Source: Ariolimax columbianus
Lineage: Eukaryota > Mollusca > Gastropoda > Stylommatophora > Arionidae
Direction: 5' to 3'
Assembly: GCA_036924085.1 (NCBI GenBank)
Contig: JAVGWX010000019.1
Span: 9,876,361 to 9,940,360, forward strand
DNA length: 64,000 nucleotides
Part shown: positions 55,725 to 64,000 of the stretch, piece after piece
Position numbering within the stretch: the first letter of the stretch is position 1
Layout: each line of letters begins with the position of its first letter
Translations under genes and position numbers: made by a program
Notes under the pieces: model-generated
The model's database searches: none
What the model was told of the DNA's origin: nothing
Seen by the model: the letters and a program-made list of their open reading frames with translations, nothing else

Positions 55725-55835
55725 GCCAAAGTGCGCATGCGCACTGACGTCAGTATGGCAGTTGATTGGTTAGGATCAGTCACGCGACGTCATTAGTATG
55801 CACAACGGCGGGGATCGCGCGAGGGCTATCGTGGC
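55725..55835. promoter_or_regulatory. CpG-rich promoter-like cluster
   Basis: Within 110 bp lie a palindromic NRF-1-type site TGCGCATGCGCA (55732-55743), a perfect CRE TGACGTCA (55745-55752), a reverse CCAAT box ATTGG (55765-55769), a second CRE-like CGACGTCA (about 55785-55792) and a GGCGGGG. The block is CpG-rich in AT-rich surroundings and carries no TATA box, like TATA-less animal promoters. Direction cannot be decided. It could serve Dscam (minus strand) or an unseen plus-strand gene. Confidence 0.45.
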
Positions 55836-56389
55836 CATGGTTGCAATCTTCTTTGTGCTATTATTGCCGGCTTCCATTTTTACTCAATAATCTCCTTTTC
55901 TAGAGGGATATCTCTACGCCACCCCCATTCTATTTTTGTTATTTTCATTTCACAAAGGCATGCCAGATCAGTGACTGGAAAATATCGGACAAAATAGCAA
56001 TGGGAATTTATATGGGGAAAAAAACCGGTTATTTGTCAATGAAACTTCGCTATTATTGAGTGTGAACGGGAGTGCAGATTATCATTTCTGTACCACTGAG
56101 ACCGTTAAATGAAGTTGAAGAATGAGTTGGTAAAGGCGATTCTGATAGAAGACATTGCATGTGGAGTTCACGCTTTTTATAGGCGGGGGTAGCCAAATGC
56201 CTGCCATACTTTTTCTAAATAACAGGGTCCGAAAGAGGAGCGAAAAATGGTAATACTGCAACCTGCCAGATATGTTTTAAAAGGTTACTAAGGGGTCTGG
56301 GGTGGGTGGGGAGGGGGTGGATGGGTAAGGGAGGGTTGGGCACGGGGCTGGCTATCGTATCTTGTAGAACCTGACTCAACAAAATCCAA
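55836..56389. other. Unassigned sequence next to the promoter-like cluster
   Basis: No exon is recognised. A 17-codon hydrophobic open stretch starting at 55838 ends in a stop and is not called. Confidence 0.35.
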
Positions 56390-57195
56390 AGAGCCTCAAC
56401 GGCTGCTCTTCAGTAGCTACCATCCCATTGTGGAGTCACGGGGATAGAGAGAGAGCTGATGCTCTGTCCAAGCAGGTGGCAGGATGGAGCAACTCATCCT
56501 TGCAGTGTCCTACCAAGAGGCAAACACTATCATCCACAATCAGTGGAGCCGGAGTCCAGACCCCTGACCACATCCTACCTGCCCGTGTGGAACCAGAGTC
56601 CAGACCCCTGACCACATCCTATCTGCCCATGTGGAACCAGAGTCCAGACCCCTGACCACATCCTACCTGCCCATGTGGAACCAGAGTCCAGACCCCTGAA
56701 CACATCCCCCAGGACTGCCCATGTGGAACCAGAGTCCAGACCCCTGACCACATCCTACCTGCCCATGTGGAACCAGAGTCCAGACCCCTGACAACATCGT
56801 ACAGGGACTGCCCATGTGGAACCAGAGTCCAGACCCCTGACCACATCCTACCTGCCCATGTGGAACCAGAGTCCAGATCCCTGACCACATCCTACCTGCC
56901 CATGTGGAACCAGAGCCCAGACCCCTGAACACATCCTACAGGGACTGCCCATGGGGAACCAGAGTCCAGACCCCTGACAACATCCTACAAGACTGCCCAA
57001 TACACAGAGACCTACGATGTCAAACCTGACCAGAGTGAGCCGAGGTGACGCAAAAGCTGTGGGGCTGCCACCCGGACCTGGAGAGGACTGTGGGGCTGCC
57101 ACCCGGATCTGGAGAGGTCTACGGACTTCTTCCTGGGGACGGGACTACAGATCTAGCACGACAAAAGGGCCTGAACGCAGAAGAATAAGAAGAAA
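56390..57195 (+). pseudogene. RNase H-class LINE 3' part with an internal 44-bp array
   Basis: PSHCGVTG and ERADALSKQ (about 56420-56475, across a small frameshift) mark the end of an RNase H domain. The C-terminal knuckle CPCGTRVQTPDHIL...DCPIHRDLR follows, but its codons are amplified as a 44-bp unit (CCCATGTGGAACCAGAGTCC plus 24), about nine times at 56573-57000. A second short duplication (GGGGCTGCCACCCGGA) and a GAA-rich tail end the element. Confidence 0.82.
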
Positions 57196-57548
57196 CTGTA
57201 AACAACAAGAACGTCAACAAATAACACAGGTCAACATGTGATGCCTTGTCATGCATTTTTTGTACACATGTGATCCGTCATGGAGCTGAGAAGGTTTTGA
57301 TTGGTTGATACAGATTGTTCTAGTTTCTCGTTGGTTATACACACTCGCGCTTCGTCCATCCCTGCTCGACCCACATTTGTCAACGAGCAAATTCACTGGA
57401 CACAGGGCAACAAAAATAACTTGCTGCCTGGTTCTACACTAGTGTCACTGACAACAGCCAATGGCGGACTGATCAAAAGTAATTGGGAGAGAAAGGTGTG
57501 AAGGCTTACTATCGCCCCCACCCCCAAGGGAAATAACAAACTATATCA
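57196..57548. other. Unassigned sequence
   Basis: No gene or repeat is recognised. Confidence 0.4.
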
Positions 57549-58032
57549 TTGACAAAGGTAATATACCAATCTATACCACTCACAAAGGTAATATACCAAT
57601 CTATACCACTCACAAAGGTAATATACCAATCTATACCACTCACAAAGGTAATATACCAATCTATACCACTCACAAAGGTAATATACCTATCTATACCACT
57701 CACAAAGGTAATATACCTATCTATACCACTCTCAAAGGTAATATACCAATCTATACCACTCACAAAGGTAATATACCTATCTATACCACTCACAAAGGTA
57801 ATATACCTATCTATACCACTCTCAAAGGTAATATACCAATCTATACCACTCACAAAGGTAATATACCTATCTATACCACTCACAAAGGTAATATACCTAT
57901 CTATACCACTCTCAAAGGTAATATACCAATCTATACCACTCACAAAGGTAATATACCTATCTATACCACTCTCAAAGGTAATATACCAATCTATACCACT
58001 CACAAAGGTAATATACCTATCTATACCACTCA
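57549..58032. repeat. 30-bp minisatellite, 16 units (left part)
   Basis: Units read ACAAAGGTAATATACCAATC plus TATACCACTC. The array stops at an RTE insertion and resumes at 59851-59885, so it is older than the RTE copy. Confidence 0.95.
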
Positions 58033-59850
58033 GTTCAGTTCAGTTCAGTTCGTCCCGTAACCCATCATGACGACACTCCCAAAATCCCACGCCATCCCTC
58101 TCTGTCTGTCGCCGCCTGACGTATCTCACCGGGACGAAGGCCTGACCACTCAGTGATGTTGTCCACCAATCCTCTTCCTTGGACGTCCTCGCCCTCTCTG
58201 TCCCGGTACGGAACCAAAGAGTATCGAGTTGGTAATTCCGTTGGACCTCGCGACGTGCCCGCACCTGGTCATCTTTCGTCTTTTGATAGCTGTGAACAGA
58301 TCTTCAAAAGGACCAATAGCGTCTTCAACTCTCTGACGTATTATTACGTTCGTGACACGATCTTTATATGTAACATTTAGGAGTTTTCTATAGCACCTCA
58401 TTTCCATTGCATGTATTCTGCCCTGGATATCTGCTGTAATAGTCCAGGTCTCACAGGCATACAGAAATATTGATAGCACCAAAGAGCGCATTAGTCCAAC
58501 TTTTATGCCGAGGGCGAGCCGCTTGTCTTGCCATATAGGTTTCAGCCGAGTCAGCGCCGCTGTTGTTTGTGTTATTCTTGCAATTACCTCTGGCTTTGAT
58601 CCCTCTTCGCTGATCAACGATCCCAGATATTTGAAACGTTTTACCACCTCAAGTTCCTGCCCATTTGCCTCTATTACAGATTTAAACCCTGTTATGTTAT
58701 TGGTCAGGAGCTTTGTTTTATCTGCATTTATTTCTATACCAAAACTCAGGGCCACTCTATCCAATCTACCAATCAACTCCTGGAGTTCCCTTTCTGTGCC
58801 TGCCAATACATCAATATCATCAGCAAATCGGAAGTTTGTGATAAGCCTGTCACCTATTTTAACCGTGCTAACATGTCCGTTTAAGGTCGTCTCCATTATT
58901 CTCTCCAAGAATATATTGAAGAGTGTTGGGGAGAGTATACATCCATGTCTCACACCCACCGTCGTACGGAACCAATCGCCTAGCGTTCCCTCTACCGAGA
59001 CTGCGCTTGTCGCCTGCTCATAAAGGTTTGCAATTACCCTCACAATATCACTGTTGAACTTATAATGCTTCATTGTTGACCATAGCGCCGCATGCCACAC
59101 TCTGTCAAACGCCTTTCTAAAGTCAATGAAGGCATGGTAGAGTTGTTGTTGGTACTCTGAGTACTTCTCATTCAGTAGCCGAAGATTAAATATCTGCTCG
59201 ATGGTTCTCATTTCCGCTCGAAAGCCCGCTTGTTCTTCGGAAATGATATTCACTGCCTGTGGTTTCAGTCTGTTAAGTATTATTCTCAAGAGAACTTTAC
59301 TTGGATGACTTATCAGACTGAATGTTCGATAGTTCTGACACATATTTAGGTTTCCTGATTTAGGCAGTGGTATAATTACTGATTTTGTCCAGCTGGTGGA
59401 CCACTCTCCTCTCTGCCAAATTCTATTGCAGATGTATGTCAGGGTATCAATTGTTGCCTCATCTCTCACTTGTAGGAGCTCTGCTTGGATATTATCCACA
59501 CCTACAGCCTTCCCTCTCTTCAGCATTTTCACGGCATCATATACTTCTTCTCTTGTTATCGTTTGATGTTCCTCTATCAGACTCACTTCAGGAGACATTG
59601 CATTTCTTGGGTCACCTCGACCTTCATGCTTATATAGTTCGAACAGTCCTCTGTCCAGCGCTCTCCGAACAGTCCTCTGTCCAGCGCTCTCCGAACAGTC
59701 CTCTGTCCAGCGCTCTCCGAACAGTCCTCTGTCCAGCGCTCTCCGAACAGTCCTCTGTCCAGCACTCTTCGAACAGTCCTCTATCCAGCGCTCTCCGAAC
59801 AGTCCTCTGTCCAGCGCTCTCCGAACAGTCCTCTGTCCAGCGCTCACGAA
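58033..59850 (-). mobile_element. RTE-clade LINE with a complete reverse transcriptase domain, 5'-truncated
   Basis: The minus-strand frame 58150-59862 (570 codons) includes, from about residue 75, a polymerase with KRGKAVGVDNIQAELL (114-130), FIDFRKAFDRVW (245-256, D247), VGVRHGCILSPTLFNIF (302-318), FADDIDVLAG (346-355, D348 and D349), KYLGSLISEEGSKPEV (411-425) and LYACETWTI (467-475). Near the end the frame slips by one; the other frame continues WSGQ-like sequence to DGLRDELN, whose stop lies in the (CTGAA)n tail. Residues 1-75 are translated from a 26-bp repeat array. The copy is flanked by tataccactca at 58022-58032 and 59851-59861. Confidence 0.93.
59639..59846. repeat. 26-bp minisatellite, 8 units, at the RTE 5' edge
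   Basis: Units read GAACAGTCCTCTGTCCAGCG plus CTCTCC. On the minus strand they encode ERWTEDC-like peptides in rotating frames. The last unit runs into ELYKHEGRGDP of the RTE, so the array seems to have grown from the RTE linker codons. Confidence 0.93.
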
Positions 59851-60074
59851 TATACCACTCACAAAGGTAATATATCCAATCTATAATTGTTTTCGCGGGC
59901 CAATAGAACTCGTCACGGGTATCAGGTTGGGAAACCACTGAGATCTACAATAGTCAATGCATGCTGTGATAACAGAACTTTGATATTGGAGATCTACAAT
60001 ATTCCGTTCTTTCTCTGGTCACAGAACGTTGGTCTTGAAGGATCCCAATAACCTGTGTTTCTAGCGGTGATGGT
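59851..60074. other. Remainder of the 30-bp array and unassigned sequence
   Basis: One unit of the 30-bp array follows the RTE copy to about 59885. The rest is unassigned. Confidence 0.6.
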
Positions 60075-60600
60075 ACATTATAGAAGGCTTACAATACTAT
60101 GTGTCTGTTGGTGCGACAGTACTTTATTGTAGAAGGCTTACAGTACTCTGTGGCCCGTGACGAGACAGTACTTTAATTGTAGAAGGGTTACTGTACTCTG
60201 TGTCCCGTGACGAGACAGTACTTTATTGTAGAAGGCTTACAGTACTATGTGGACCGTGACTAATAGCACTATATTGTAGAAGGCTTACAGTACTCTGTGT
60301 CCCGTGACGAGAGATTACTTTATTGTAGAAGGCTTACAGTATTTTGTGGCCTGTGACGAGACAGTACTTTATTGTAGAAGGCTTAATCTGTGGCCCTTGA
60401 CGAGACAGTACTTTATTGTAGAAGGCTTACAATACTCTGTGGCCCATGACGAGACAGTACTTTAATTGTAGAAGGCTTACAGCACTATGTGGCCCGTGAC
60501 AAGACAGTACTTTATTGTAGAAGGCTTACAGTACTTTGTGGCCCGTGACGAGACAGTACTTTATTGTAGAAGGCTCACAGTACTATGTGACCCTTGTGGT
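60075..60600. repeat. About 48-bp minisatellite, 11 units
   Basis: Units read TTGTAGAAGGCTTACAGTAC plus CTGTGGCCCGTGACGAGACAG-type sequence with indels. Confidence 0.93.
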
Positions 60601-60683
60601 GACATTGCTATAATCCTGAAAAGGTTGCAGGATATACTAATCTATTCCACATAGTGGTCGATCGGGCAAACCAAATGTGCATT

Positions 60684-61062
60684 GGCTTGGCTTGGCTTGA
60701 TTTGGCTTGGCTTGGCTTCGTTCGTTCTCAATCTCCCGCTACCAAACCCTGACATGGGCCTAAGTAGCAGAATGTAGTCCAGAGAACGGAACGCGTTGTG
60801 TCATAGTTTACAGATTGACTGCGATATGTGCACCTTTCGGTCCAGCACATCCGACTTGAGCAAGCAGTTTTTGAGTACTGGGTTAGCATTTCCTCTTCGA
60901 TCCCTTCTCCTTAGCCAGTCTGCTCTGTTGCAACCTGTTATCCAGGATCACCGCATGGAGATGTAGAAGGGTCTTGGCAGCTTTGGTTCGCTGGCCCTAA
61001 CGCTAGCAGTCAGCTATGGGTCGCTGACCACTGCAGCTCATGCGCTGCTCAGCGTCTTGATC
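60684..61062 (-). repeat. Family B retroposon, full copy
   Basis: A full minus-strand copy has a (GCCAA)n tail (GGCTTGGCTTGG repeats at 60684-60715). A short duplication ccaaatgtg lies at 60671-60679 and 61063-61071. Confidence 0.9.
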
Positions 61063-61199
61063 CCAAATGTGTTTTGAGGCTACAAGTCGAATCACGTGAA
61101 AGCGATATAATGTGCTAGTGTGTTGTCATGGGAGCTGATCAAGGCGTACTAAGATACGCACATATATATTGTGTATCGCGGAAAGATAGGTTTATCTAT

Positions 61200-61470
61200 C
61201 TATCTATTGTCTGATCCTGGTTTGCCTTTCGGCGTCAGGTGTATAAGTGACATCTGGATAGCACCTTGGTGTGCGTTTCGTATAAGGTGGAACTGGCTGC
61301 CTCGGAAATTCCGTCAATCCATCTTTTTCTGGGTCGGCCTCTAACTCTAGTACCTCAGTGTTTAAGTGTTAGAGCGATATGTGGAACGCTGCTGTGTTGA
61401 TGTCGCGATATGTGGCCCAACCACTGAATTTGTTATTTTCTAATGATGTCTGTGTACACTGGTCCTGTCA
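61200..61470 (-). pseudogene. LINE C-terminal relic
   Basis: The minus strand reads TRVRGRPRKRWIDGISEAAS and then SRCHLYT before a stop near 61236. It is an RTE- or CR1-like C terminus. Confidence 0.55.
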
Positions 61471-61925
61471 ATATTCCTCTATGCTTGTGAGACATGAGCA
61501 GTTACAGCTGACCTTCAGCGAAGGATTACAAGCTTTGGAGATGAGATGTTTCCGAAGACTTTTAAAAGTTACGTACAAAATCGAGTTAGAAATGAAGAAA
61601 TACGAGATAAAATTACAACAGCAAAAGGGCTTTTTGAAGACTTCTTAGCAACTGTCGAAAGAAGGAAACTCGCTTGGTACAGTCACATATCGAGATCTAA
61701 TGATTTTACAAATACGATCCTCGGCGGATAGGTGCATGGCAGACGACGAAGAGGCCGGCCCGTAAAGAAGTGAGAGGACAACATAAAAGAATGGGCCAAT
61801 CTCCGACCACAAGAGACACAGGCAGCGGCCGCTAACAGAGAAGGGTGGTGGTTGGTTGTGAGGGTGTCTTCATGTGTCCCCCAACAACTTCACCGGTTAC
61901 GGGATGGCCTGACCTGACCTGACCT
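61471..61925 (+). pseudogene. RTE-clade LINE C-terminal relic
   Basis: FLYACET, LEMRCFRRLLKVTYK, ATVERRKLAWYSHISRSND and GRRRRGRPVKK are readable across frame breaks. The C terminus HRLRDGLT runs into a TGA inside a (CCTGA)n tail, as in the other RTE copies but with a different pentamer. Confidence 0.8.
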
Positions 61926-62470
61926 GACCTCTAGCACTGGGTTTGTCCCCATTTGTTTCCTGGTCTCATCGTTTCTAATTCTGTCCCATCTTGTCACATT
62001 TAGCATTCGCCTCAGGCATTTCATTTCTGTTATTTTAGGGGACGGCGTGGCCTAGTGGATAAGTGGCACGGCTCACAATCCGAAGGTGCTGGGTTCGATC
62101 CCCATCACAGCACCGGCCGTTACCCCGGGGAAGCAAACCCTTAGAAATTACAGGAGGAAGCAGACTTTTACATAAAATGCATGCTGAAGTCGGATGCATT
62201 GGGCCGACAGGTGCAAAATAAAAACCACAGTGCAACGCACACCTCCTTGGGGATTAGAGAAAAAAGGCGAACGCAAAAAAAAAAATAAAAAAAAATTTCT
62301 GTTGTTTCAATTTTTCTCTGATCTGTTGCTGTCAGTGTCCAAGTTTGACACTGGTAGCATAGTGTAGGCATGAACATTGTTTTGAACATGGCTCTTTTTG
62401 TGCCAATCTTTACGTGCTTGTTCTTCAGTATTGTTGACACCTGGCCAATGATTTGTACTTGTCTGTAAAC
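61926..62470 (-). pseudogene. Second RTE-type relic, split by a SINE
   Basis: The right part (62309-62470) reads KIGTKRAMFKTMFMPTLCYQ and CQTWTLTATDQRKIET. After the SINE, the left part (61926-62036) continues EMKCLRRMLNVTRWDRIRND and ETRKQMG. The polymerase is dead. Confidence 0.78.
62037..62294 (+). repeat. Family A tRNA-derived SINE inside an RTE relic
   Basis: A complete copy with A box, B box GGTTCGATCCCC and A-rich tail. Flanking atttctgttatttt (62023-62036) and atttctgttgtttc (62295-62308) form an imperfect target duplication. Confidence 0.9.
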
Positions 62471-62929
62471 AACTAAACATAAATTAGCGGCTTCAATACG
62501 TTTTTTTTCAATGTTCATACTAATCATCAAAATGTTTGCAGTTCCTTCTGAATTATATGTAGTACAACTTACTTACCAATTCATAACAATGTTGACATGC
62601 TTATATTTATTGCCGTATTTTTTTTAAGGATGCAGTTTTTAGTTCGGTACTTGGTAATTCACCACAAACAAAAGAAATATTTATTTTTAGCACCAAATTT
62701 GAAGTAGTGACGTCACAGAATAGTCCACATTTCAACTGTTGGAGATGCCAACAATTCTGCGAGAATAGACGAGAAATTCTGCTACTGGTTCATATCACTG
62801 ACATTTCCTAACGCCATAGCAATGACATTCTGGAATCTGCCAACGTTGGTCCATGATAAGGATAGAAGCGTCCAGTTTCTATAGCAGCATGCATGATCAA
62901 TGCTGTCAGAAGATGTAATAATAACCATG
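62471..62929. other. Unassigned sequence
   Basis: No gene or repeat is recognised. Confidence 0.4.
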
Positions 62930-63032
62930 TTACCTAACCTTAACCCTAATCCTATCCCTAAGACCAACTCTAAACCTAACCTAAACGTAATCCTGAATCC
63001 AACCCTAAACCTAACCCTAAACTTAACCCTTC
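62930..63032. repeat. Degenerate CCCTAA telomere-like block
   Basis: ACCTAACCTTAACCCTAATC, CCAACCCTAAACCTAACCCT and similar phrases are diverged CCCTAA/TTAGGG hexamers. It is a short interstitial block, not a chromosome end. Confidence 0.7.
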
Positions 63033-64000
63033 ACAAAACTCGGGCTCCGGTAAGTCATGGGCTTTCTCCAAAATTACCGACCGGAAGGAAATGCATAGTC
63101 GCTTTCTGTGAATTTCCCTGACCATGACCCTTGTTGAAGGTCACGTACCAATCATTAGCTTTCCAGCTTGGTAATAACGAGAATTCTGTTTTGACTCGAC
63201 GTTAATGCACATTGGGCAGATCTGTAGGTGCTCATTCCCTTTCAGTAAGAGGCGAGGAATATAGATACTGAATGTTCCTGCAAATAGATGATTGTACCTG
63301 CCCCCCCCCTCCCGCCCCCACCAAACCTCCCTCTCAGACACCCCTCTTTACTTGACGCCTTAGAATACAACAAAATTGCGATATGTACAAATGAGAGCAA
63401 GGAGTGAATGGCCCAGCGGTTGGGACGTTGGCATTCTGATCACAAGGACACGCGCTCAAAACTTATGTAAGTCATAGATTTTATTTCTATTTAAGGTATA
63501 ATTAAAAAAAAGCCTAATTCATACACTACTTTGACATAGCAGGTGCATGCGACCTTTATTCCTCGGTTCAATATATCCTTTTGGAACACCCAAGTCATGG
63601 GAACAAATACTAGAATGGTGATTTCTATTTATAGTAATGAGAGGGAGGGGCGCTTGTCCGAATGGTTTCCAAGTCTGCCTGCCGACAAGGAGGGCTGCGG
63701 ATCGAATCCCCGGTAAAGCATATGTTTTTTTTTGTTCGGGGTGAAATAGACACACATAGGCCTCACACGACGTGTTTCAACAGCTGTTGCAAAATGACCT
63801 GCAGTCCTTTGCGTAAAGAACCCTCACTACCCCAGCAATGGGATCAAAGTGGTACGACTACAGAAACGAGAGCTCTTAACTTGTGGATGATAGCGATGAG
63901 CAATGATCAGAATCCACAAATCCAGCTTCGTACTCCAGAATGTGCATAGTTATGAAAATTGACCCAAGTAACAAGAAGGGACGAGGTCCACAACCAGACA
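63033..64000. other. Mostly unassigned, with two tRNA-like SINE heads
   Basis: At 63402-63470 GTGAATGGCCCAGCGGTTGG resembles a tRNA head. At 63650-63770 GGGCGCTTGTCCGAATGG and GCGGATCGAATCCCCGG sit at A-box and B-box spacing, followed by a T run. Both look like SINE heads. A poly-C run lies at 63301-63309. Confidence 0.45.

Noticed and set aside
55838..55890. Signal-peptide exon starting MVAIFFVLLLPAS
   Set aside because: It is hydrophobic and near the promoter-like cluster, but it meets a stop after 17 codons, has no donor site in frame and is on the opposite strand to Dscam.
57509..58070. Repeat proteins in the 30-bp array
   Set aside because: The unit is a multiple of three, so frames stay open by chance on both strands.

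Overview
This is a window of animal nuclear DNA, rich in introns and repeats, most likely from a mollusc or another lophotrochozoan. I infer the group from a Dscam-type gene without insect-style alternative exon cassettes, from RTE, CR1-like and RNase H-bearing LINE relics, from tRNA-headed SINEs, and from a degenerate CCCTAA block (arthropod telomeres are usually TTAGG). The species cannot be named from the sequence.

Positions 1-28,063 carry the one clear host gene, on the minus strand: 16 exons of a Dscam-like immunoglobulin cell-adhesion receptor, from Ig2 (highest coordinates) through Ig3, Ig4, Ig5, Ig6, Ig7, Ig8 and Ig9 to the first fibronectin III domain (lowest coordinates). All exons have AG/GT borders, phases agree across every junction, and the 2,619 coding bases read without a stop. 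Every Ig domain keeps its two cysteines and core tryptophan. The signal peptide and Ig1 should lie upstream (higher coordinates) and were not found. The remaining fibronectin domains, the membrane segment and the tail lie below position 1.

Positions 28,064-64,000 contain no recognisable host exon. They are either a very large first or second intron of Dscam or upstream intergenic DNA. They hold tandem arrays, LINE fragments (an RTE copy with its reverse transcriptase domain, and a LINE copy with an intact RNase H domain), a deleted mariner relic, several SINE-like families, and one CpG-rich promoter-like cluster near 55.73-55.83 kb.

The most unusual theme is that many of the 25 or more minisatellites are amplified pieces of mobile elements. 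Units of 26, 33, 37, 40, 44, 49, 50 and 64 bp can be traced to RTE, LINE, mariner or SINE-like families that also occur unexpanded here. Other points of interest are a 210-bp perfect inverted repeat carrying a hammerhead-ribozyme-like core, a 40-bp satellite with an A-G-T trimer higher-order pattern, and RTE copies whose predicted stop codon lies inside the pentanucleotide tail. Family letters (A-J) are provisional names for this window only.
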